Source: Desulfobacterales bacterium (GTDB taxonomy: Bacteria > Desulfobacterota > Desulfobacteria > Desulfobacterales > RPRI01). Taken from it: a stretch of DNA of 5,625 bases. The translations under genes and the position numbers were made by a program. Position 1 is the stretch's first letter. Each line of letters begins with the position of its first letter. Positions 1 through 4,787 of this stretch are shown here, one piece after another. The stretch spans positions 1 to 5,625 of the forward strand of contig JAGVOC010000198.1 of NCBI GenBank assembly GCA_020052975.1, given 5' to 3'. The notes under the pieces are model-generated. The model searched no databases and was not told the origin of the DNA. It saw only the letters and a list, made by a program, of their open reading frames with translations.

Positions 1-1
1 T

Positions 2-430
2 GTAGGTTTCAATTCGTTTTTGCATGGGACACCGGAATGCATGCTCAACATAGGAAAAGAATCGATAATCATGCCGCATACGATAATTGATCTCAAAGAG
101 CCGGTGAATATTCCTTCAGGGCATATAGTATGGGGTTATATAACCAATCAGGCGGATCTGGAACGACACTGCATTGCTCTTGATAAACTTTCGGCGGTTG
201 ACGGTGAAATCAAGCTGGGGATCATGCAGTTTCAGGGGAGCGGATCGGTTTTTGTGAAGGCTTTCAGAGACCGTATAGAACATATACTCGAAGCAAACGG
301 CGCCTTTTTTGACGGCACAAAATTCAAAGGCCACGCTCAAAAGGGCCAGAATATTGCTTACAATATTATTCAGCCCTATCCGATGGGATCCCAAAAAGGG
401 TTATATCCGACAATAGACATAAGATTATAA
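2..430 (+). CDS. Unidentified protein, C-terminal part (possible left-handed beta-helix protein)
   Basis: The reading frame is open from the left edge (codons V-G-F-N-S-F before a TTG at 20) to TAA at 428-430, so the gene most likely begins outside the window and about 142 codons are visible. The early part has the rhythm of hexapeptide beta-helix coils (NIGKESIIMPHTIIDL, then VNIPSGHIVWGYI), as in acyl- or nucleotidyl-transferase-like beta-helix proteins. After it comes a helical stretch (FRDRIEHILEANGAFFDG) and a Gly/Pro-rich tail with IIQPYPMGSQKG. I do not recognise the family, and the beta-helix reading is an inference from pattern alone. Starting at TTG 20 is possible but has no visible Shine-Dalgarno sequence, so it is less likely. 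A hairpin with a T tract follows the stop. Confidence 0.65.
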   Translation, partial: VGFNSFLHGTPECMLNIGKESIIMPHTIIDLKEPVNIPSGHIVWGYITNQADLERHCIALDKLSAVDGEIKLGIMQFQGSGSVFVKAFRDRIEHILEANGAFFDGTKFKGHAQKGQNIAYNIIQPYPMGSQKGLYPTIDIRL

Positions 431-456
431 TTAATATTTCTCTTCGTTTCATCCTG

Positions 457-504
457 CCGATCATCTTTCCATCCACGGTTTTGATGAAAATAATCGGTTT
501 TTTT
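457..504 (+). terminator. Probable intrinsic terminator after the first gene
   Basis: CCGAT (457-461) pairs with ATCGG (493-497), and CATC (462-465) with GATG (483-486), with a 6-nt AAAATA bulge on the 3' side. Seven T residues (498-504) follow directly. It lies 27 nt after the stop of the first gene. The bulge and the 17-nt loop make it imperfect. Confidence 0.45.
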
Positions 505-554
505 ATATGTTTCTTGTTTGCATTGAAATATTTTACTGGAACATATAGGAAAAA

Positions 555-560
555 TATAAT
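555..560 (+). promoter_or_regulatory. Possible -10 box for the MFS gene
   Basis: An exact TATAAT lies 38 nt before the MFS start codon in an AT-rich stretch. No good -35 stands at the usual distance: TTACTG at 533-538 is a poor match, and TTGAAA at 523-528 is 26 nt away. A start of transcription near 567 would fit the gene. The hexamer could also be chance in AT-rich DNA. Confidence 0.3.
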
Positions 561-568
561 TTGTTGAT

Positions 569-600
569 AATCATATGATCATATAACCATATAACCGTAT
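569..600 (+). repeat. Four tandem 8-bp repeats ending in the MFS start codon
   Basis: The units are AATCATAT, GATCATAT, AACCATAT and AACCGTAT, consensus RAYCRTAT. They run without gaps, and the last two bases are the AT of the ATG at 599-601. The array fills the space where a Shine-Dalgarno sequence would be expected, and none is visible. A change in copy number would alter the promoter-to-start distance but not the reading frame. Confidence 0.7.
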
Positions 601-1792
601 GCAAGAGCTGGACAAAAAAATCTTTGGCACTCTCTTTTTTTCAATATTTACGGCAGTCATTGGTGTCGGAATAGTCGTCCCTTTGTTGCCTGTTTATGCC
701 CACGATCTAGGAGCAAGCGGGTTTTATATCGGACTCATATTCGGTGTCTTTTCCCTCTCAAGAACAATCTTTCTCCCATATTTCGGAAGATTGTCCGATA
801 AAAAAGGGCGAAAACCCTTAATTACCGCCGGCCTTATTTCCTATACTGTTGTTTCCGCAGCCTTTCTGTTCTCAACTAATATCGAAACTCTTATCTTGAT
901 CCGTTTTATTCAGGGGATTGCTTCCGCGATGATAATGCCGGTTTGCCAGGCATATGTCGGAGATATAACTCCTGCGGGAAAGGAAGGATTCGTTATGGGC
1001 ATGTTCAATATGTCCATGCTCTTCGGTTTGAGCATAGGCCCTCTTATCGGAGGCTTTGTTAAAGATTATTACAGCCTTGACACAGCCTTTGTCTGCATGG
1101 GATTCCTGTCCTTAACAGCTTTTTTAACATGCCTCTTTTTTCTTCCTCCCGCTGTCACCGGAAAAAATACCGGGAGCAGAAAGGCTCCGAAAGAATGGAA
1201 ACATATAATTGGAGACAGGAATATTACGGGTCTTTTTCTTTTCATGTTTGCCTATACCGCATCTATAGGAATAATATGGGCTTTTTTGCCTGTTTTGGCA
1301 GATCTTGAATTCTCCCTATCAGGCTTCTCAACAGGAATTCTCGTCACGCTGGGTGTTTTAATCAGCGGAATCCTGCATACTCCCATGGGAATTGTTGCCG
1401 ATAAATTCAATAAGAGAATGCTTGTTGCAGCCGGAGGCCTGGTTATTGTATTTTCCATGTTCTTTTTCGGAAAAGCCGAAAGCTTTAATGATCTTTTGTT
1501 TTCAAGTATTCTTTTTGGTATAGGAGGAGGCTTTTCAATGCCTGCTCTCATGGCCCTTGCAGTATATAAAGGTAAAGAGACCGATGCTATGGGATCTGTA
1601 ATGGCGCTCATAACGACAGCTCACAGCCTCGGCATGCTGATCGGCTCACTGGCGGCCGGTTTGATAATGGACATGTCCCGGCTCCGTGAAGCTTTTTATT
1701 TAGGAGCAGGTATTATGGTGCTTGGAATGATCGCATTTCTTTTTTTGACACATAATGGAAATAATCATTCCAAAGGGTATGTTGCCGGTTAA
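599..1792 (+). CDS. MFS transporter, drug:H+ antiporter-like (12 TM)
   Basis: The 397-residue product has the length and hydrophobicity of a 12-helix major facilitator superfamily permease of the inner membrane. The loop between helices 2 and 3 carries motif A (GRLSDKKGRK, residues 63-72), and a degenerate copy in the second half (GIVADKFNKR, 264-273) marks the usual duplication. GLSIGPLIGG (143-152) resembles antiporter motif C of the DHA1 drug-efflux group. A charged hydrophilic loop (about 188-206) separates the two six-helix halves. The substrate cannot be told from sequence; proton-coupled export of a small molecule is the family-based guess. ATG 599 is chosen because an in-frame TAA lies at 584-586 and the MQELDKK start leads straight into helix 1. 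No Shine-Dalgarno sequence is visible. The gene seems to stand alone, with a terminator-like hairpin before it and a weak one after it. Confidence 0.93.
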   Translation: MQELDKKIFGTLFFSIFTAVIGVGIVVPLLPVYAHDLGASGFYIGLIFGVFSLSRTIFLPYFGRLSDKKGRKPLITAGLISYTVVSAAFLFSTNIETLILIRFIQGIASAMIMPVCQAYVGDITPAGKEGFVMGMFNMSMLFGLSIGPLIGGFVKDYYSLDTAFVCMGFLSLTAFLTCLFFLPPAVTGKNTGSRKAPKEWKHIIGDRNITGLFLFMFAYTASIGIIWAFLPVLADLEFSLSGFSTGILVTLGVLISGILHTPMGIVADKFNKRMLVAAGGLVIVFSMFFFGKAESFNDLLFSSILFGIGGGFSMPALMALAVYKGKETDAMGSVMALITTAHSLGMLIGSLAAGLIMDMSRLREAFYLGAGIMVLGMIAFLFLTHNGNNHSKGYVAG

Positions 1793-1804
1793 TGAACTAC
1801 CCAT

Positions 1805-1823
1805 CCGCAAGCAGCGGGGTTTT
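1805..1823 (+). terminator. Weak terminator-like hairpin after the MFS gene
   Basis: CCGC (1805-1808) and GCGG (1814-1817) form a 4-bp GC stem around AAGCA, followed by GGTTTTC. It starts 12 nt after the MFS stop. The stem is short and the T tract has only four residues, so termination is uncertain. Confidence 0.3.
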
Positions 1824-1852
1824 CGACCAACAGGGTTTAAACAGAAGTTGAG

Positions 1853-1880
1853 TTGACAACATTCTTTTTGGCATTATTTT
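1853..1880 (+). promoter_or_regulatory. Candidate sigma70-type promoter for dnaJ-queD
   Basis: A consensus -35 TTGACA (1853-1858) is followed after 16 nt by TATTTT (1875-1880), a 4-of-6 match to TATAAT. TTGACAACA occurs at 1853-1861 and again at 1900-1908, so the second copy could be another -35, though it has no good -10. I see no CIRCE inverted repeat (TTAGCACTC/GAGTGCTAA) and no clear sigma32 promoter, which are common for dnaJ. Transcripts from here would carry the 120-bp repeat in the 5' UTR. Confidence 0.4.
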
Positions 1881-1928
1881 AAGTTATTATTTTCAAAAAT
1901 TGACAACAAACTTTTTTTAATCTGTTAC

Positions 1929-2048
1929 GGCAAAATAAAAAGTTCATTATGCAAGGCGCACGAATCTTGAGGAATGAAGCGTACTTTCTGGTACGCTGCA
2001 ATGACGAAAGGTGAAGCGTAACACAGCAGAATGACTTTTTATGAAGCC
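1929..2048 (+). repeat. 120-bp palindromic repeat, copy A (MITE/REP-like)
   Basis: This matches 4637-4756 over exactly 120 nt with 10 substitutions and no gaps (about 92% identity), in the same orientation. The ends are imperfect terminal inverted repeats: GGCAAAATAAAAAGTTCATT on the left against GGCTTCATAAAAAGTCATT read inward from the right. The centre is a perfect 7-bp hairpin, AGCGTAC (1978-1984) and GTACGCT (1991-1997), with loop TTTCTG. It codes for nothing convincing. It ends 21 nt before the dnaJ ATG. Small size, inverted ends and a second copy fit a non-autonomous mobile element or a REP-like structural repeat; no transposase is present here. Confidence 0.85.
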
Positions 2049-2064
2049 GGATTTTTATCCGGGA
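2047..2064 (+). promoter_or_regulatory. Hairpin overlapping the dnaJ ribosome binding site
   Basis: CCGGAT (2047-2052) and ATCCGG (2057-2062) form a perfect 6-bp stem with a TTTT loop. The only Shine-Dalgarno-like sequence for ATG 2070 is GGGA (2061-2064), so half of it is paired when the stem forms. This could restrain dnaJ translation and act as a simple RNA thermometer. That role is an inference; the hairpin itself is plain in the sequence. Confidence 0.5.
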
Positions 2065-2069
2065 ATATA

Positions 2070-3185
2070 ATGGCAACCAAACGTGATTACTATGAAATTC
2101 TGGGCGTTGCCCGGGATGCGACACCTGAAGAATTAAAAGCCGTATACCGCAAGCTTGCTTTAAAATACCATCCGGACAGAAATCCGGGAGACAAGGAGTC
2201 GGAAGAAAAATTCAAGGAAGCTGCAGAAGCATATGAAGTTCTTCATGATCCTCAAAAAAAGGCTATTTATGATCAGTACGGGCATCAGGGTCTTGAAGGT
2301 TCCGGTTTTTCAGGATTTGGCGGATTTGAAGACATATTCTCCAGCTTCAGCGATATTTTTGAAGATTTTTTTGGATTCGGAAACAGCAGACGTTCACAAA
2401 GCAGATCTCAAAGAGGCGCGGATCTTCGTTATGACCTGACTCTTAGCTTTATGGAAGCCGCCTTTGGCATCGAAAAGGAGATCAACCTTGAAAAAAAGGA
2501 GGTTTGTTCTGTATGCAACGGAACCTGCAGCGAACCCGGATCTCATCCTGAAACCTGCCGCCATTGCCGTGGCTCAGGACAGCTCTCACGAAACCAGGGC
2601 TTCTTCACAGTAAGAACAACATGCCACTATTGCAGGGGCGCCGGCCAGGCAATACCACATCCCTGTAAAAACTGCCGCGGAGCCGGAAAGGTGATTATAA
2701 ATAAGAAGGTTTCTGTAAAAATACCTGCCGGAGTCGATTCAGGTTCAAGGTTACGCCTCACCGGAGAGGGAGAATCAGGAACCTATGGGGCCTCCAGTGG
2801 AGATCTGTATGTATTTATCCAGGTTGAACCGCATGAATTCTTTGAACGACACGAAAATGATGTTTACTGCAGAGTTCCGATCTCATTCGTGCAGGCCGCG
2901 CTTGGTGATAAGATGACCGTTTCGACTCTAAACGGCAATAAATCCATCGGGATTCCTAAAGGAACACAACCTGGAGATTTGATACGTTTACAGAGTGAAG
3001 GAATTCCCCACTTAAGACATAATGGGCGGGGAGATCTGATTATTCAGATAGTTATAAAGACCCCCACAAACCTGACAAAAAAACAGGAATCTCTTTTGCA
3101 AGAATTTGCCAAACTGGATTCAAACAAATTATCCAATAAATTAAGAAACATCCTTAAGAGTGGTTCGGCAAATTCTGCAAAATAG
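2070..3185 (+). CDS. dnaJ: Chaperone DnaJ (Hsp40, class I)
   Basis: DnaJ is the cytoplasmic co-chaperone that delivers unfolded proteins to DnaK and stimulates its ATPase. The 371-residue product is full length (E. coli DnaJ is 376). Order of parts: J domain (about 4-70, YYEILGV start, HPD at 34-36), Gly/Phe-rich linker (about 72-104, with EDIF and SDIF), zinc-finger domain (146-206), and C-terminal substrate-binding domains. The four zinc motifs are CSVCNGTC (146-153), CRHCRGSG (163-170), CHYCRGAG (185-192) and CKNCRGAG (199-206). The first ends in Cys instead of the usual Gly, but all eight metal-binding cysteines are there. ATG 2070 gives the conserved [13 protein letters not shown] start. 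The in-frame ATG at 2031 would add 13 residues encoded by repeat DNA and is rejected. dnaK and grpE are not in the window; queD follows after 18 nt. Confidence 0.98.
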   Translation: MATKRDYYEILGVARDATPEELKAVYRKLALKYHPDRNPGDKESEEKFKEAAEAYEVLHDPQKKAIYDQYGHQGLEGSGFSGFGGFEDIFSSFSDIFEDFFGFGNSRRSQSRSQRGADLRYDLTLSFMEAAFGIEKEINLEKKEVCSVCNGTCSEPGSHPETCRHCRGSGQLSRNQGFFTVRTTCHYCRGAGQAIPHPCKNCRGAGKVIINKKVSVKIPAGVDSGSRLRLTGEGESGTYGASSGDLYVFIQVEPHEFFERHENDVYCRVPISFVQAALGDKMTVSTLNGNKSIGIPKGTQPGDLIRLQSEGIPHLRHNGRGDLIIQIVIKTPTNLTKKQESLLQEFAKLDSNKLSNKLRNILKSGSANSAK

Positions 3186-3203
3186 AAAAAGGAATTATCC
3201 CGC

Positions 3204-3575
3204 ATGTTTGAACTAAAAGTATTAAATCATTTTTCAGCCGCACATCAGCTTAAACTGGTAGCAGTAAAATGCGAAAACCTGCATGGCCATAACTGGAAAA
3301 TAGAAGTCTGTGTGAAGGGTGAAAAGTTAAATCCCGCCGGCGTTATAATGGATTTTGGACAGATTAAAAAATACGTTTCAGAAATAATGACCAGCCTCGA
3401 CCATAAATTTCTGAATGAACTGGAGTGGTTTAAAGGCGCCAATCCATCCTCTGAAATTATAGCAATGAAAATTGCAAAGGAATTACAGGAAAAGATTGAT
3501 GATCCTTCGGTAAAGGTATCAAGTGTTACGGCCTGGGAATCAGATGATGCCTGTGCAACATACAGATGTCTTTAG
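3204..3575 (+). CDS. queD: 6-carboxytetrahydropterin synthase QueD
   Basis: QueD converts 7,8-dihydroneopterin triphosphate to 6-carboxy-5,6,7,8-tetrahydropterin, an early step toward preQ0 and queuosine in tRNA. The 123-residue length is typical of the small PTPS/QueD fold. Likely zinc ligands are H14 (HFSAAHQL) and H27 and H29 (LHGHNW). The catalytic Cys is C23 (CENLHGH), with D66-H67 (LDHKFLNE) completing the triad, and E112 (AWESDDACATY) is the expected pterin-anchoring Glu. The spacing between Cys and HGH fits QueD rather than eukaryotic PTPS. AGGA at 3190-3193 lies 10 nt before the ATG. It is probably cotranscribed with dnaJ; queC, queE and queF are not in the window. The TAG stop is the first triplet of the 180-bp inverted-repeat element that follows. 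Confidence 0.95.
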   Translation: MFELKVLNHFSAAHQLKLVAVKCENLHGHNWKIEVCVKGEKLNPAGVIMDFGQIKKYVSEIMTSLDHKFLNELEWFKGANPSSEIIAMKIAKELQEKIDDPSVKVSSVTAWESDDACATYRCL

Positions 3576-3752
3576 TTTCCATCCGGAGATGGCCCTTTTG
3601 TGCCATCTCGGTGTCAATCTGCATGATTTCTTGTGCGACATACTAAGAGTATGTCTCCGCGCAATCAATTGATTTCCTTGAGCTTGCCCAAAATTGCCGA
3701 TTTCCAGATTGGAAACTTGCATATGTCAAATTTTGTTTCCGGATGGAAACTA
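3573..3752. repeat. 180-bp palindromic element with perfect 15-bp terminal inverted repeats (MITE-like)
   Basis: TAGTTTCCATCCGGA (3573-3587) is the exact reverse complement of 3738-3752. Read another way, a 13-bp inverted repeat (GTTTCC...GGAAAC) is flanked on each side by TA, which would fit a TA target duplication as made by IS630/Tc1-type transposases. Inside are an 8-bp stem GAGATGGC/GCCATCTC (3586-3593, 3602-3609), a central 8-bp stem GACATACT/AGTATGTC with loop AAG (3637-3655), a 12-bp palindrome AATCAATTGATT (3663-3674), and TTTCCA/TGGAAA (3701-3715). It fills the whole gap between queD and pyrE. A minus-strand frame across it (3540-3722, 60 codons) looks spurious. It could also serve as a bidirectional terminator, although no stem is followed by a T run. 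Confidence 0.85.
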
Positions 3753-4319
3753 TTTGGGCTTATTTATTACCCTCCAGTGTTTCATAAGCTCATCCCTTGT
3801 AATAATTGAGGCGACATCCTCAACATGTTTTTTGATGTTCTCAACGCCGCCTTCCTGCCGGTCAACAAGTATCACGGCCTTAACAACATCCATGCCTTCG
3901 GAACGGGCTCTCTCAACAGCCTTTATTGTTGAACCTCCCGTTGTTGCAACATCATCTATTATTACAACCCTGTTTCCCTGCGCTAAATCTCCTTCTATCC
4001 ATCTTATTATGCCGTGATCTTTCATTGTTTTTCTGATAGAAAAGGCATTCACAGGTTTTCCTCTCAACTCTGATGCAAAGGCAGTTGCAACCGATATCGG
4101 ATCTGCGCCAAAAGTAAGTCCTCCTACACCAGCGACATCCAGATCCTTAATCTCATCAAAAACAAGATGTCCGGAAAGAAACATGCCTCTCGGGCTGAGC
4201 GTAACCGGTTTGCAGTTAACGTAGTAATTGCTCATCCTGCCTGACACAAGTTTAAATACCGGATCCTCGCTGTACTTAAAGGATTTGCGGCAAATCAAAT
4301 CAATAAGTTCCTGTTTCAT
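3750..4319 (-). CDS. pyrE: Orotate phosphoribosyltransferase
   Basis: PyrE transfers phosphoribose from PRPP to orotate, giving OMP in de novo pyrimidine synthesis in the cytoplasm. The 189-residue product has the type I phosphoribosyltransferase PRPP loop [14 protein letters not shown] (118-131), the flexible catalytic loop RKTMKDHG (96-103, with R96, K97, K100 and H102 matching the conserved set), and an N-terminal [14 protein letters not shown] segment for orotate and PRPP contacts. Two starts are possible: GTG at 4328 and ATG at 4319. AGGAG (minus strand, 4336-4332) is only 3 nt from the GTG but 12 nt from the ATG, so ATG is preferred; the N-terminus MKQELIDL also fits the family. The gene faces queD tail to tail, and its TAG stop lies in the terminal repeat of the element between them. 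pyrF is not in the window. Confidence 0.96.
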   Translation of the reverse strand: MKQELIDLICRKSFKYSEDPVFKLVSGRMSNYYVNCKPVTLSPRGMFLSGHLVFDEIKDLDVAGVGGLTFGADPISVATAFASELRGKPVNAFSIRKTMKDHGIIRWIEGDLAQGNRVVIIDDVATTGGSTIKAVERARSEGMDVVKAVILVDRQEGGVENIKKHVEDVASIITRDELMKHWRVINKPK

Positions 4320-4470
4320 AATAAACACGCGCTCCTCTGACTTTTTACTGGAATCCTTGACCTCTTAAATCCTTACGAGTAATTGTTTGATGCCTTCTGT
4401 AAAAACCCGAATATGTTTTAATCTTAACACAAATAACAAGAAACTGTTGATTTTAACGGGCTCTTAAGAT

Positions 4471-4526
4471 ATAAAAAAGCCCCCACCGAAATGGAAGAAG
4501 CTTTTATGGGAATCGGCAGAGGCTTT
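4471..4526 (-). terminator. Intrinsic terminator in pyrE orientation, upstream of pyrE
   Basis: In the minus-strand RNA, AAAGCCUCUGCCGA (4526-4513) pairs along its full 14 nt with UCGGUGGGGGCUUU (4489-4476), with three G-U pairs, a 23-nt loop, and then UUUAUA. On the plus strand the three G-U positions become C-A mismatches and no T tract follows, so the structure is specific to minus-strand transcripts. It ends about 150 nt before the pyrE start, with no gene upstream on that strand, which suggests an attenuator or the end of a small RNA. Confidence 0.6.
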
Positions 4527-4564
4527 GAGCAAGGAAAACTCTTAAAGCATTCCTTCAGGCTCAA
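4471..4564 (-). ncRNA. Candidate structured leader RNA or small RNA upstream of pyrE
   Basis: On the minus strand a first hairpin forms from UUGAGC and AAGGAA (4564-4559 and 4555-4550, separated by a CUG bulge) pairing with UUCCUU and GCUCAA (4536-4525), 12 bp in all around a 13-nt loop. The terminator hairpin follows at once, sharing two bases (4525-4526). A promoter-like pair just upstream (-35 at 4597-4592, -10 at 4574-4569) would start transcription near the foot of the first hairpin, giving an RNA of roughly 90 nt. The only start-stop in it is a two-codon AUG-CUU. It matches no RNA family I recognise. Alternatives are a pyrE attenuator or an accidental palindrome in repeat-rich DNA. Confidence 0.4.
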
Positions 4565-4568
4565 TTTT

Positions 4569-4597
4569 TAAATAGCAATTAATTTTAAACGGGTCAA
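4569..4597 (-). promoter_or_regulatory. Candidate promoter for the pyrE leader or small RNA
   Basis: Minus-strand TTGACC (4597-4592, 5 of 6 to the -35 consensus) is 17 nt from TATTTA (4574-4569, 3 of 6 to the -10 consensus) in AT-rich DNA. The weak -10 keeps confidence low. A second option nearer pyrE, TCAACA and TAAGAT with 18-nt spacing in the AT-rich stretch around 4420-4450, would bypass the terminator. Confidence 0.3.
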
Positions 4598-4636
4598 TCA
4601 AAACTAACGGACTCTTAAGAAAGTTGAAATCCGGAA

Positions 4637-4756
4637 GGCAAAGTAAAAAGCTCATTATGCAAGGCGCATGAATCTTGAGGAATGAAGCGTACTTATTGGT
4701 ACGCTGTAATGACGAAAGATGAAGTGCAACACAGCAGAATGACTTTTTAGGAAGCC
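4637..4756 (+). repeat. 120-bp palindromic repeat, copy B (MITE/REP-like)
   Basis: This is the second copy of the element at 1929-2048, same length and orientation, 110 of 120 bases identical. The 7-bp central stem (4686-4692 and 4699-4705) is unchanged, while the 6-nt loop differs at two positions (TTATTG against TTTCTG). The inverted ends extend slightly here as GAAGGC and GCCTTC. It ends 31 nt before the GTG of the TolC-family gene, just as copy A ends 21 nt before dnaJ. Confidence 0.85.
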
Positions 4757-4787
4757 TTCAAAACTCTGAAAAGGATTAAATAAACTT

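Larger units (their letters stand above)
4455..4620 (+). repeat. 15-bp direct repeat flanking the RNA candidate
   Basis: AACGGGCTCTTAAGA (4455-4469) recurs as AACGGACTCTTAAGA (4606-4620), 14 of 15 identical. Each copy contains the 8-bp palindrome TCTTAAGA. Together they bracket about 136 nt holding the predicted minus-strand promoter, hairpin and terminator. They could be a pair of regulator sites or a relic of an insertion or duplication. Confidence 0.5.
4320..4787. other. Divergent spacer between pyrE and the TolC-family gene
   Basis: This 468-nt gene-free region holds, from left to right: the pyrE leader with AGGAG at 4332-4336; an AT-rich stretch; a 15-bp direct repeat (4455-4469 and 4606-4620) around a candidate structured RNA and terminator on the minus strand; copy B of the 120-bp repeat; and AAGGA (4771-4775) before the TolC-family start. 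CTCTTAA occurs four times (4362, 4461, 4539, 4612). A 26-codon plus-strand frame at 4491-4571 is not supported as a gene. I see no clear promoter for the TolC-family gene. Confidence 0.6.

Noticed and set aside
116..394. Long antisense frames opposite the first gene, the MFS gene, queD and the TolC-family gene, and plus-strand frames inside dnaJ and opposite pyrE
   Set aside because: All are overlapped by genes with clear protein features; these frames have none and are shadows.
575..586. Three-codon mini frame ATG-ATC-ATA-TAA before the MFS gene
   Set aside because: It falls out of the tandem 8-bp repeat and has no ribosome site, so a regulatory uORF is not supported.
2031..2069. In-frame ATG at 2031 extending DnaJ by 13 residues
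   Set aside because: The extension is encoded by the end of the 120-bp repeat and the hairpin, has no family counterpart, and ATG 2070 gives the conserved DnaJ start. In copy B the same frame hits a TAG after three codons.
1879..2124. 81-codon minus-strand frame across copy A of the 120-bp repeat and the dnaJ start
   Set aside because: Composition follows the repeat and the antisense of dnaJ; not protein-like.
3540..3722. 60-codon minus-strand frame across the queD end and the 180-bp element
   Set aside because: It lies within palindromic repeat DNA and overlaps queD antisense; no ribosome site or recognisable domain.
3573..3752. CRISPR array or riboswitch in the queD-pyrE gap
   Set aside because: There are no regularly spaced direct repeats, only one long inverted repeat with internal palindromes, and both flanking genes end here, so a 5' riboswitch makes no sense.
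4319..4328. GTG at 4328 as the pyrE start
   Set aside because: The AGGAG is only 3 nt away, too close, while ATG 4319 gives a family-like MKQELIDL start. The 12-nt spacing to the ATG is slightly long, so this is a preference and not proof.
4491..4571. 26-codon plus-strand frame starting MEEAFMGIG
   Set aside because: It covers both arms of the predicted minus-strand hairpins, has no Shine-Dalgarno sequence (the bases before it are CCCCCACCGAA), and matches nothing I know.
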